A stretch of 64,000 nucleotides of DNA from Candidatus Nucleicultrix amoebiphila FS5 (GTDB lineage Bacteria; Pseudomonadota; Alphaproteobacteria; Caedimonadales; Nucleicultricaceae). Position numbers and translations under genes: made by a program. A model generated the notes under the pieces. The model was given only the letters and a program-made list of their open reading frames with translations, had not been told where the DNA came from and made no database searches. Shown in pieces: positions 44,124 to 52,615 of the stretch. Location: NCBI RefSeq assembly GCF_002117145.1, contig NZ_CP008743.1, positions 496,001 to 560,000 on the forward strand, given 5' to 3'. How positions within the stretch are numbered: position 1 is the stretch's first letter; each line of letters opens with the position of its first letter.

Positions 44124-45878
44124 TTAAGCTATCAGCTGTTTTTGAGCCAGGTCATAATAAAGGCCTTTGGCTTTGACAAGAGCTTCATGCTGCCCCGTTG
44201 CCACAATCTCTCCCCGATCCAAAACAATAATGTTATCAGCTTTTTTAACTGTCGTGAGACGGTGAGCCGCAATGATTGTTGTTCTGTCTTTCATTAATTC
44301 TTCAATGGCCATTTGGACATAATGTTCTTTCAGAGCATCTAAAGCGTTTGTCGCTTCATCAAGCAAGAGTATTTGAGGAGACTTCAATAGAGCGCGGGCA
44401 ATAGCAATGCGCTGACGTTGCCCCCCCGATAATTTGACGCCTCTTTCCCCTAACACAGTATCATAGCCTTGGGGAAGAGATTCAGAAAATTCATGGACAT
44501 AAGCAGCTTTAGCCGCTTCAAGAACACTCTTTCGAGAAGCCTTAGGATTAGCAAACCAAATATTATTAAACACTGTATCATTAAAAATCACAGGATCCTG
44601 CGGAACAATACCAATTTTTGAGCGCACAGTTTCCAAACTCAACTGATCAAGGGGGATACCGCTTAAGTTTATAGAACCTTGTTGAGGATCATAAAAACGC
44701 AACAACAACTGAAAGAGTGTGCTCTTTCCTGCTCCTGAAGGTCCTACAAGCGCTATATGTTGCCCGCCTATCACTTGTAAATTAACTCCCTTCAAAGCTG
44801 GCTTTTCAGGACGAGAAGGATAGAAAAATGTCAAATTTTTAATAGTAATAGTCACCTTAGAGGATGGGGGGATGACTTGTGGTGCTTTTGGATCACGAAT
44901 AAGAGAGGATGTCGCCATCACTGATAAAATACGTTCCATAGCACCAGAAGAAGCTTGAATATCTCCAATCACTTCAGCTAAGGAATTCAGAGAACCAGTC
45001 GCCACAATGGCATAGAAAATAAAGGCAGCTAATTCCCCTGCTGTCATTGCTCCCGCATACACATCATTAGCGCCAACCCAAGCGACCAGCCCTACAGCAA
45101 GAAAAGCCAAACCAATGACGGAAGCTATCAAGAGAGATCGTTTGTGTACACGCCTTTTGCTGAATCCTAAGCTCTCTAGCAAAAGAGCTTTATGAGCTTT
45201 ATCTGTCTCTGCCTCAGCATGTAAGATCTGCACATCTTTAATAGCCATCAGCTTTTCTTCTTCAAAGGCATTCACTAATCCCAATTGATCTTGAGATTCT
45301 TTACTCACATTTTTTAGAGATCGTCCAATGAGAAAAATAGGAATAAGAACAACAGGGATCGTCGCTAAAATAACCAGCAGTAAACGAGGACTGGTAATAA
45401 TAAGAAAAATTAAACTACCAAAAAGCTGAATTGTACTGCGAATCGCCACGGCTCCTGACGCAGCAACAACTGTACGAATCAGGGTTGCATCACCATTGAG
45501 TCGTGCCAACAAATCTCCAAGCCTTTGCTTTTCATAGAAAATGAGATCCATAGTTAAAAGATGATTAAAGAGTTTTGCTTTTAAATCAGATACAACTCTT
45601 TCAGCCATCCAAGCAGTTGTCGAAGTTCTAACATACGTCGCTAATGCTAAAACGATACTTAAAAAAGCAAACACTATGATAGAGCGCGTAAAGAGGCTGG
45701 AATTAGGAGAATGAAGATTTTGATCAATGAGAACGCGTACGACTTGGCCAAGTCCTAGAATAATAACAGCAGCGACGCTGAGAGCACATAACGCCCGCAC
45801 CAACTCCCACCCATAAGGCTTTAGATAATGCCACGTATATTTGAGGTTTTTAAGATTATCTTTAGGAGATGTTGTCAC
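44124..45878 (-). CDS. ABC exporter, MsbA-like half transporter
   Basis: A 584-residue fusion of a six-helix ABC membrane domain (about 25-310) and an ATPase domain (about 345-580). Walker A is GPSGAGKST, Q-loop GIVPQDPVIFNDTV, signature LSGGQRQR, Walker B ILLLDEATNALD and switch His in AAHRLTTV. The exporter type fits MsbA-like lipid or drug transporters of alphaproteobacteria; the cargo is not known. The start codon is GTG with no clear Shine-Dalgarno, 19 bp after the DsbA-like gene, so coupling to it is likely. Confidence 0.92.
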   Translation of the reverse strand: MTTSPKDNLKNLKYTWHYLKPYGWELVRALCALSVAAVIILGLGQVVRVLIDQNLHSPNSSLFTRSIIVFAFLSIVLALATYVRTSTTAWMAERVVSDLKAKLFNHLLTMDLIFYEKQRLGDLLARLNGDATLIRTVVAASGAVAIRSTIQLFGSLIFLIITSPRLLLVILATIPVVLIPIFLIGRSLKNVSKESQDQLGLVNAFEEEKLMAIKDVQILHAEAETDKAHKALLLESLGFSKRRVHKRSLLIASVIGLAFLAVGLVAWVGANDVYAGAMTAGELAAFIFYAIVATGSLNSLAEVIGDIQASSGAMERILSVMATSSLIRDPKAPQVIPPSSKVTITIKNLTFFYPSRPEKPALKGVNLQVIGGQHIALVGPSGAGKSTLFQLLLRFYDPQQGSINLSGIPLDQLSLETVRSKIGIVPQDPVIFNDTVFNNIWFANPKASRKSVLEAAKAAYVHEFSESLPQGYDTVLGERGVKLSGGQRQRIAIARALLKSPQILLLDEATNALDALKEHYVQMAIEELMKDRTTIIAAHRLTTVKKADNIIVLDRGEIVATGQHEALVKAKGLYYDLAQKQLIA

Positions 45879-45897
45879 ATTAAACCCATGAAAAAGC

Positions 45898-46536
45898 TTA
45901 GAAATTTGGTTCGATTAATCTTTCAATCTCCTCATAAGTCGGAGCATATGGAATAACCTTGCCCTGAACAATAAATGTAGGTGTTGCATTAATATTCATC
46001 ATTTTCTCAGCCTCAAGGCGCGACTTTAGAAAAGCGTCTACTTTTTCTTGATTTTTGATAAATTGTAAACACTTTTGAGGATCGAGCTGGCAAATTTCTG
46101 ATAAGGCCCTATGCCCTTGATCGCTTATCCAATGATTTTGTCTCTCAAAAAGGCGTGCAAGCGTTTGAGCTTGTCGCAATTTTGGTACTTGGCTTAAGAC
46201 CACCGCAGCATCAATAGCTCTCTGATCCAAGGGAAAATGCTTAAAAATAAAACGCACTTTTCCTGTATCGATAAATCTCCGTTTAATTTTTGGTAACACT
46301 TCATTATGAAAATGAGCACAATGACCACAAGTTAATGAAGAATATTCAATAATGGTGATGGGGGCTTCTGCGTCTCCCATGACAATATCTAAATCAGATA
46401 ATAGTGAATAATCAACATTTGCCAAAGCTTTTGGCTGTTCAAAATGCTTGTATAAAAAATGACCTCCCCCCAAAAGAAGGAAGAGCATTCCTACTAAAAC
46501 ACCCATGAATTTTTTATTAATTTTTTTTCCTCTCAT
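45898..46536 (-). CDS. DsbA-family thiol:disulfide oxidoreductase
   Basis: A 212-residue periplasmic thioredoxin-fold protein with a signal-anchor (about 8-26). The active site EYSSLTCGHCAHFHNEVLP has Cys70 and Cys73, and the cis-proline loop INATPTFIVQGK is present. The layout matches the Com1/DsbA-like group common in alphaproteobacteria and in intracellular bacteria such as Coxiella and Rickettsia. It should form or isomerise disulfides in exported proteins. It is followed by the ABC exporter gene. Confidence 0.9.
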   Translation of the reverse strand: MRGKKINKKFMGVLVGMLFLLLGGGHFLYKHFEQPKALANVDYSLLSDLDIVMGDAEAPITIIEYSSLTCGHCAHFHNEVLPKIKRRFIDTGKVRFIFKHFPLDQRAIDAAVVLSQVPKLRQAQTLARLFERQNHWISDQGHRALSEICQLDPQKCLQFIKNQEKVDAFLKSRLEAEKMMNINATPTFIVQGKVIPYAPTYEEIERLIEPNF

Positions 46537-46690
46537 CTTAAGTCGGGATCTTATCTAGGATTTCTTGGTTTGTAAATTATCAAGCTTTGATCTTGACCTT
46601 TTTTCATGCAAATTTTACAAATCTTATTATTGTTAATTTTTTAGTCATCTTCTATCGTTAAATTCAACAAAAATCTTTGGATTAAGGTAA

Positions 46691-47545
46691 ATGAGTATAA
46701 TAAAAATAAAAACTATAACGTTTTTGGTCATTGGAAACACTGCATTAAACCTTTATCTCACGGGCTGTGAAACGGTTCCTTTCCAAGACAACAAAACATC
46801 AATCGGTCCAGTTTCGGAATCTCCTGCTCCTGAAAAAGAGTCTTCCACAAAAGAAAAAACAATAGCAAGTCCTGATAAAAGACCTGGAGAGGTAAGCACC
46901 GAAGATCCCTTAGAGGATTTAAATAGAGGCATCTTTAAATTTAATGAAACTATAGACGGGATGTTTTTGAAGCCTGCAGCCCAAATATATGACCTAACCG
47001 TTCATGAAAAAATTCAGGAAGGCGTTCATAACTTTTTAACTAACCTTACCTCTCCTGTGGTCTTTATTAATGATCTTCTGCAGGGTGCACCGGAACGCGC
47101 TTTTGAGACATTTGGACGCTTTTGTGTAAACTCTACTATAGGGTTGCTCGGTGTCTTTGATCCAGGTAAGGAAATGATTGCCGATTACCACTTTGAAGAT
47201 TTTGGTCAAACTCTCGCTGTTGCAGGAGTTGACAGTGGACCTTTCTTGATGATCCCCATCATTGGCCCTTCAAATCCCAGAGATTTTATTGGTCGTGTCG
47301 TTGATTTCTTTGCCGACCCATTCCCTTATATTGCGAGACGTCATGGCTATAGGAACTGGAATTATGCACGTTATGGTGTTGAATTCATTGATAAGCGCAC
47401 TCATTGGTTTGATATAGAAAAGACTATCTATAGTTCGAATGACCCTTATGCAATGGTTAAAACACTTTATATTCAAAATCGTGAGTTTAATATTAGTAAT
47501 GGTATCGTCGATCGTGAATCTCCTAAACCTAGTGATGAGGAATAA
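46691..47545 (+). CDS. mlaA: outer-membrane lipid asymmetry lipoprotein MlaA (VacJ)
   Basis: Removes misplaced phospholipids from the outer leaflet of the outer membrane. The 284-residue precursor has a lipobox (LYLTGC, Cys26), a polar linker, and the MlaA domain with DPLEDLNRGIFKFNETIDGM, NFLTNLTSPVVFINDLLQG, FGRFCVNSTIGLLGVFDPG and DFGQTLAVAGVDSGPFL. All are family signatures. mlaC follows 1 bp later. Other mla genes (mlaFED) are not in the window. Confidence 0.95.
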   Translation: MSIIKIKTITFLVIGNTALNLYLTGCETVPFQDNKTSIGPVSESPAPEKESSTKEKTIASPDKRPGEVSTEDPLEDLNRGIFKFNETIDGMFLKPAAQIYDLTVHEKIQEGVHNFLTNLTSPVVFINDLLQGAPERAFETFGRFCVNSTIGLLGVFDPGKEMIADYHFEDFGQTLAVAGVDSGPFLMIPIIGPSNPRDFIGRVVDFFADPFPYIARRHGYRNWNYARYGVEFIDKRTHWFDIEKTIYSSNDPYAMVKTLYIQNREFNISNGIVDRESPKPSDEE

Positions 47546-47546
47546 G

Positions 47547-48233
47547 ATGACAAAATTTTTGAGAATTCTTTTTATACCGCTTATTTTGTTAACAACAACC
47601 TACGATGTTAAGGCGCAAGACAAAGAAAATGGAAACGAAAATTCTAATGAAGCTTCCGTCAGTGAAAAAGGTCATTCGTATGAGACTTTCGTAAACGATA
47701 TAGGAAATCAAATCATTGGTATTTTGGTTGATCGGAATTCCCCTATGGAAGACCGACGGGAACGCTTTCGTCAAATTTTAAAAAGCGTCTTTGAGATTAA
47801 ATCCATTGGCAAATTTGTCATGGCGCGCTACTGGAGAACAATGAATGACGAACAAAAAGCTGAATTCTTAAAATTGTTTGAAGATGCCCTTGTTGAAAAC
47901 TATTCAGCCCAATTTGACAATTATAATAACGAAAAACTAAGCGTTCTTTCTTCCCATGAAACGAAAGACGGTGGAAAAATCGTACAATCTCAGATCGTAC
48001 GACCAAAAGGCGGAGAACCCTTGAGCGTTGACTGGAAAGTTTTTGATACGAAAAATGGCATGAAAATTTATGATTTAATCGTAAATGGCGTGAGTCTCAG
48101 CATCACTCAACGGTCTCTCTATGCTTCCACAATCCAAAACAACAATGGAAGTATTGATGCTTTGTTGACGTCTATGCGTGATAAAGATTTTCACAAAAAG
48201 CTGAATAACTCCACCAATGTGAATAATTCATAA
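47547..48233 (+). CDS. mlaC: periplasmic phospholipid carrier MlaC
   Basis: A 228-residue precursor with signal peptide (MTKFLRILFIPLILLTTTYDVKA) and the MlaC/Ttg2D fold: RERFRQILKSVFEIKSIGKF, MARYWRTMNDEQKAEFLKLF and WKVFDTKNGMKIYDLIVNGVS. It ferries phospholipid between the MlaA complex and the inner membrane. The ATG at 47547 lies directly after the mlaA stop with GAGGA upstream; the frame extends upstream inside mlaA but the signal peptide fixes the start. A strong terminator follows. Confidence 0.94.
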   Translation: MTKFLRILFIPLILLTTTYDVKAQDKENGNENSNEASVSEKGHSYETFVNDIGNQIIGILVDRNSPMEDRRERFRQILKSVFEIKSIGKFVMARYWRTMNDEQKAEFLKLFEDALVENYSAQFDNYNNEKLSVLSSHETKDGGKIVQSQIVRPKGGEPLSVDWKVFDTKNGMKIYDLIVNGVSLSITQRSLYASTIQNNNGSIDALLTSMRDKDFHKKLNNSTNVNNS

Positions 48234-48270
48234 AACAGCTTTTAAATAAAAAACAGTAGTGTTTTAGTGT

Positions 48271-48300
48271 GTCCCTGACGAAAATCAGGGACATTTTATT
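48271..48300 (+). terminator. intrinsic terminator of mlaA-mlaC
   Basis: Perfect 8-bp arms GTCCCTGA and TCAGGGAC, a 6-base loop (CGAAAA) and the T-rich ATTTTATTTT tail, 38 bp after the mlaC stop. Confidence 0.9.
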
Positions 48301-48417
48301 TTACAGTTATAAAACAACACCCTACAAAATAATTCCAAAATGGAAAAATATTGATTTTATAATTACTTTCATTTATATTCCTCTAGACCTAAGTATATTT
48401 CAACATGAGGATTTCTT

Positions 48418-48831
48418 ATGAATAAACTACTTTCTTTGACAGCTGCGATATTTATTACAACTTCAGTTAATGCTTCTAAAATTGATATTTTTCAAGATAG
48501 TGAAGCATATGTCGCAAACGCACAAAAAAACTTTAAAGGCACTTTCAAAACAAGTCTTTTGTCGACGCAGGACTCTGTAAAACCTCTTGAGGAGCAAACG
48601 CTCGAAGTTTCTTTTAAGCCATTGGCTCACTTTACTTCAGTAGAAGTGCCTTCATTCAGTCGTTATGTAGGTGACAGTGAGTTTGTTCGCTTTAGTGGCG
48701 TGATTTCTTTTGGTGACGCAGTCATCTCTTTGAATGATTTCGTACAATCTGGTCTCGTCACAGACGTAAAATTAAATATCTCTTCTACCCCATTGACCGC
48801 TACTTTTCTTCCTGGCAATTCAAGCCACTAA
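48418..48831 (+). CDS. exported protein of unknown function (137 aa)
   Basis: A signal peptide (MNKLLSLTAAIFITTSVNA) precedes a mature chain of about 118 residues, rich in Ser, Thr, Val and Phe with alternating beta-strand pattern (LEVSFKPLAHFTSVEVPSFS, VRFSGVISFGDAVISL). No cysteine in the mature part. It is flanked by terminators on both sides, so it is a single-gene unit. I do not recognise a family. A small beta-sandwich protein in the periplasm or outside the cell is the likely form. Confidence 0.75.
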   Translation: MNKLLSLTAAIFITTSVNASKIDIFQDSEAYVANAQKNFKGTFKTSLLSTQDSVKPLEEQTLEVSFKPLAHFTSVEVPSFSRYVGDSEFVRFSGVISFGDAVISLNDFVQSGLVTDVKLNISSTPLTATFLPGNSSH

Positions 48832-48854
48832 AATTCTCGTATTTGCAACTTTAA

Positions 48855-48878
48855 AAAGCCCTCTCCAGAGGGCTTTTT
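48855..48878 (+). terminator. intrinsic terminator
   Basis: AAAAGCCCTC and GAGGGCTTTT arms around loop TCCA, followed by more T. It ends the 137-residue exported protein gene. Confidence 0.92.
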
Positions 48879-48988
48879 TATATAATAGTTGTTTTATATA
48901 AAAAATTATATTTTTTAGATTTAGCATTATATTAACCAATATTATTGATAATAACTATTATTAGATGTTTTCAATACAGGAGAAAGTA

Positions 48989-49915
48989 ATGCGTAAGTTT
49001 TTTAACAAACTTTGGGCTGTAGGTCTCCTCTGTTTGACCCCAGTCTCATTCAATTTACAGTCTGCGATTGCTTCCACGGAAGTCCATCAAACAGATAAAA
49101 AAATCACCGTCCTTAATGAATCAACTGACTCGATGGCGAATGTTCTAGGGATTTTGGCGCATCATGGCGTTAATCTCCATGAAACAGCTTTTTTCTTTGA
49201 TTTTGACGAAACTATTGCAACAAAGGTTTCTCAATGGGTTGGAAAGACATATCACCTTCTAGCAAGTCCAGATTTGTATCGTACGTATGGTCCTGTCTTT
49301 AAAGAAGCAAAAGAACAATTAGGTCTTACCGAACATTCTGATGCACGCCTCTTAAACCCCACAGATACTTTAGGTTGGGCTGCACATTATGAGGTGCTAG
49401 ATGACGCAATAATCCCTCTTATTACTTCACTAAAATTTGGCGGGGCCCATGTTGGGGTTTGCTCGGCCTTAAAAGCCACCTATGACAAATTAGAGATGCT
49501 GCGTAAAGTTGGCATTGCCCCTGAAGATTATACCTTTGCTTCTGGAGGGAAAGCAAAAACGATCGAACAATACCTACTCCATAATTTAGTGGACAAAAAA
49601 ATATCTACCATTGTTTTGATTGACAATAGCGTTAAGTTTGCTCTTGCAGGATATAGTTCTACGATGGGCGAACTCGCAAAAACGCTTCCTCAAACAAAAG
49701 AGGTCCCAGAAATTAAAATTATTGCGATTGAATTTACAAAGTTCAATAAAATGGCCACAGTACCAGCCATGAAGGCTGAACTAGAAAATATGATGGAAGC
49801 TCTTAACCCTAAGCCCAATCCCCTCGCTATGACAACGGAAATTCCCCATGAAGAGCATAATCTCTCAAGTTCTGGAGAGTATCCTCTTTCACATTCGGGG
49901 GAGCATGGACATTAA
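48989..49915 (+). CDS. exported HAD-like protein, DUF2608 family
   Basis: A 308-residue precursor with signal peptide (MRKFFNKLWAVGLLCLTPVS...SAIAS, about 29 residues). The HAD nucleophile motif is intact in AFFFDFDETIA, followed by VGVCSALKATYDKLEMLRKV (motif II region), a GGKAKTIEQYL lysine and VLIDNSVKFA. This matches DUF2608, known mostly from Legionella, Coxiella and other intracellular bacteria (from memory). The ATG at 48989 has AGGAG upstream and is preferred to one eight codons earlier. The tail is His/Glu/Ser-rich. A periplasmic or secreted phosphatase is inferred. Confidence 0.82.
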   Translation: MRKFFNKLWAVGLLCLTPVSFNLQSAIASTEVHQTDKKITVLNESTDSMANVLGILAHHGVNLHETAFFFDFDETIATKVSQWVGKTYHLLASPDLYRTYGPVFKEAKEQLGLTEHSDARLLNPTDTLGWAAHYEVLDDAIIPLITSLKFGGAHVGVCSALKATYDKLEMLRKVGIAPEDYTFASGGKAKTIEQYLLHNLVDKKISTIVLIDNSVKFALAGYSSTMGELAKTLPQTKEVPEIKIIAIEFTKFNKMATVPAMKAELENMMEALNPKPNPLAMTTEIPHEEHNLSSSGEYPLSHSGEHGH

Positions 49916-49927
49916 AATTTAGAAAAG

Positions 49928-49965
49928 CAAGGAAAGTATAACGTAATACTTTCCTTGTTTATTTT
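49928..49965 (+). terminator. intrinsic terminator after the DUF2608 gene
   Basis: Perfect 12-bp arms CAAGGAAAGTAT (49928-49939) and ATACTTTCCTTG (49946-49957) with a 6-base loop, then TTTATTTT. Confidence 0.88.
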
Positions 49966-50057
49966 CTGTCCTTCTCTCTTCTGCAATTGATGAATCGCCT
50001 GAATATCTATATTCTTACCCCAAGGAAAAATTGTAAAAACAGCCCATAAAGAGATCC

Positions 50058-50618
50058 ATGCGTTATTATTTTTTATTCACAGCTTTTTTGATCTTTTCAT
50101 CACCAATCTTAGCCAAAGAACCCTATTTAGGAACGACGTTCGCTCATCGCCTCTATTATTCCACTTTGAAAAAATCCTATAAAGACGCTATTCAAACCTT
50201 TAAGAACGCAAATAAGGCCGCAGAAGAATCTGGAGCGACTGGTAAAGAAGACAGCGAGGGGGCCTCTGAAAAACGTGAAGAAGCTATTGAAGGACGCTTA
50301 GGCCTTATTCACCAAGGAGAACAAATTATTCAAGATATGGGGCATAGGCCCGGAGATATTGATGATCAAACGTTGAAAGGCTATCACGAAATTTATCAAC
50401 GTGAATTCCACCCTATCGTTGGGCAGTTAGCTAAATATAAACCAAAACCACTTCCAAAATCTTCGGCTTTTGCAAAAGCTCTCCCCTTAAAGCCAACAAC
50501 GCCACCCTCTCCACCAGCACCAGCAACCACCGCTGCACCTCCTACTCCAGCTCAAACACCTCCAGTAGCGCCTCCTGCATCCCCAGAGCCTGCAGCTGAG
50601 CAGCTTCCTAAGAAATAA
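50058..50618 (+). CDS. exported protein with proline/alanine-rich tail (186 aa)
   Basis: A signal peptide (MRYYFLFTAFLIFSSPILA) is followed by a helical, charged middle (about 30-125; KSYKDAIQTFKNANKAAEES, RLGLIHQGEQIIQDMGHRPG) and a C-terminal Pro/Ala/Thr-rich stretch (about 140-180) of the kind that spans cell wall or acts as a flexible linker. I recognise no family. It ends 1 bp before the convergent HtrA-like gene. Surface or periplasmic localisation is inferred from the signal peptide only. Confidence 0.72.
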   Translation: MRYYFLFTAFLIFSSPILAKEPYLGTTFAHRLYYSTLKKSYKDAIQTFKNANKAAEESGATGKEDSEGASEKREEAIEGRLGLIHQGEQIIQDMGHRPGDIDDQTLKGYHEIYQREFHPIVGQLAKYKPKPLPKSSAFAKALPLKPTTPPSPPAPATTAAPPTPAQTPPVAPPASPEPAAEQLPKK

Positions 50619-50619
50619 C

Positions 50620-52065
50620 CTATTTTAGGGGTATTTCTTTTCCTTTCCAAGCGCCGGTACTATCGTCATAGTCATAGACCATAGGCGTTCCATCAATATC
50701 GTTATAACTAACCTCCAGACATGTCTCACTGTGGGAAAAGACTGGCAAATTGTCATGGGCCAAATAAACCCCATAATTTTTATAAGACGTATTAAAATTC
50801 TTCATTTTGATCAATTCAGGAATAACCTTGATCAGATCGTCCAGCGTTTCAACTGGTTTTCCAGAAAAGCTTGAGATCTTGATGAAAAGCTTTTGGGCTC
50901 CAGGAATAGGAGGAAAGCGACCGGAAAAACTGCTCCCTTCTTTGATATTGCTAATAAAGACAGATTTTTCAGGTGCATTGGTTAACTTACGAATAAAATC
51001 ATCACGTTCATAAAATACCGCGCCACCAAAACTAACCATTCGTTTAATACGCGTTTTAAAAAGGTCATAAAGCCCTACTTCCACATCAAGCAATTTACCT
51101 TCGCGATATACGCTGAGTTTGACTTTATCTTTGGAAAGATCATTAAGTTTCTTTTCAAGCAAATATAACTTCGGACCAATTTCTTCACCTTCAATGGACC
51201 AAATCATATCCCCCACTTGAAGCTTATCCATCGCTGGGGATCCCTTAAAAATTTCAAGGACACGCAACCCCCGATTAAATGAATCTGGGTAGCTTTTCAT
51301 AAAAGCATCGACTTTTTCCTGGGGAAAGTGGAAATACTTCACAGCGCGATCAAGAGAGTAGTAATCAAGAATCATGCCTGTATGCTTTCGAGACGGTTGT
51401 TTCTTTTGCAAAAGGGATACAAGCGCATCGTTCGCATAACTCATGGGCAAAGCAAACGCAAAATTATCAAAGTCTGAAGAATGAATAAGGGCAACAACTT
51501 CACCCTTCATATTCACGACGGGAGAACCACTGGCGCCTCCTCGAGCATTCAAGCTAATACGATAGGATTGATTAGGCAATGTCCCAATGCTTTCATAAAT
51601 ACTGCTAATTTCGCCAGTTTGGAGGGAGTAATTTTGGTTAGCATTTTTACCAATAATAAAAATAGGTTCACCCAAGACTGCTTCATCTTTAGCGATCACA
51701 AGCTTAGGAGTACCCGCAGGAATTTGCTTTGGGTTTACTTTGATAAAAGCAAAATCATGCCAAGGATCTACATATACAAATTGCGCATCCACTTCCGTCC
51801 CATCAAAGAAAGATACTTCATAAGAAGCAATAGAGGCGGCTCCCACTACATGCTTATTGGTGAGAATGATACCTTTTTCTTTGTTAACGATAAATCCTGT
51901 TCCAAAACTCTGAATATTATCGCTATAGGCTGAGATATTTTTGCGTGTCGTAATGCTAACGACATTTTTCTTAACGTTAAGCACAAGATTTTGATCAAAA
52001 CTGGCCTGGGCTGAAACACCAACCATTATTAACATCAGAACGAAGAATCTCTTAAAAATTCGCAT
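50620..52065 (-). CDS. HtrA/DegP-like serine protease, diverged
   Basis: A 481-residue precursor with signal peptide (MRIFKRFFVLMLIMVGVSAQA) and a trypsin-like domain (about 25-220). The triad is visible: His72 (LTNKHVVG), Asp104 (DPWHDFAFIKV) and Ser179 (NARGGASGSPVVN). One PDZ-like region follows (about 270-330, LEIFKGSPAMDKLQVGDMIW), and a second, weaker one near 370-430. The family glycine after the active Ser is followed by Ser instead of Gly (GASGSP for GNSGGP). It should degrade or refold damaged exported proteins. No partner gene is adjacent. Confidence 0.85.
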   Translation of the reverse strand: MRIFKRFFVLMLIMVGVSAQASFDQNLVLNVKKNVVSITTRKNISAYSDNIQSFGTGFIVNKEKGIILTNKHVVGAASIASYEVSFFDGTEVDAQFVYVDPWHDFAFIKVNPKQIPAGTPKLVIAKDEAVLGEPIFIIGKNANQNYSLQTGEISSIYESIGTLPNQSYRISLNARGGASGSPVVNMKGEVVALIHSSDFDNFAFALPMSYANDALVSLLQKKQPSRKHTGMILDYYSLDRAVKYFHFPQEKVDAFMKSYPDSFNRGLRVLEIFKGSPAMDKLQVGDMIWSIEGEEIGPKLYLLEKKLNDLSKDKVKLSVYREGKLLDVEVGLYDLFKTRIKRMVSFGGAVFYERDDFIRKLTNAPEKSVFISNIKEGSSFSGRFPPIPGAQKLFIKISSFSGKPVETLDDLIKVIPELIKMKNFNTSYKNYGVYLAHDNLPVFSHSETCLEVSYNDIDGTPMVYDYDDSTGAWKGKEIPLK

Positions 52066-52158
52066 GACTATGTCCTATTCCAATTGTTAAAGCTTTAGGG
52101 TTAGGTATCTTTAAATGAAACACTTTGTCAAGGAAGGATGGTTATTTTTTGCTACAAA

Positions 52159-52615
52159 TTAGTCAGCTCTTTTTATTTCTAAATTATCACTTAAAAAATT
52201 CATTTTTCGAACACTGTCTAATTTTTTATCTATTAATTTTCCATATACTCTATCAATGTTTTGTTCAGGTAAATAAACTGCTCCAGGCTTAAGCCCTTCT
52301 TTTGCTGTAGGGATAATTTTTTTTTAAGAGTTCTGGACTCACTTCATTATCTGGAAGATTACTCCATTCTTTAAATACCGCTTGAGAAGTATTGCTTATG
52401 ATAAGCGCTTCAAGATGATTTACCGCTGCTTTAATTTCTTTAGCTTTAGCTTGATCTTGGATAATAAGCACAGTATCTAAAATTTTATCTGAGTTCCACA
52501 ATGCGATACATGTTGCAAAGCCTAATAAGATACTCCCTATACCTAAACCATAATCATGTATTCTCTTACCTATACAGCCGCAAAGTCTACTGTTTTCCTT
52601 TTTCTTAGAGTTCAT
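52159..52615 (-). pseudogene. small membrane protein gene interrupted at a 9-A homopolymer
   Basis: The first frame (ATG at 52615) gives a basic start, one or two hydrophobic stretches (IGSILLGFATCIALW, about residues 26-40) and a helical region. It reaches nine A (52317-52325 as T on the plus strand) and ends soon after at 52289. With one A fewer the frame continues for about 50 more codons (IIPTAKEGLKPGAVYLPEQN and so on) to a TAA at 52159, with normal coding character. So the gene is either frameshifted, misread, or expressed by slippage on the A-run. Its ATG overlaps the stop of the upstream gene by 4 bp. No family is recognised. Confidence 0.7.

Noticed and set aside
43955-44176. Arg/Asp-rich open frame on the plus strand between the second nuclease gene and the ABC exporter
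   Set aside because: Low-complexity composition, no good ribosome site, and it runs antiparallel into the ABC exporter gene. No family recognised.
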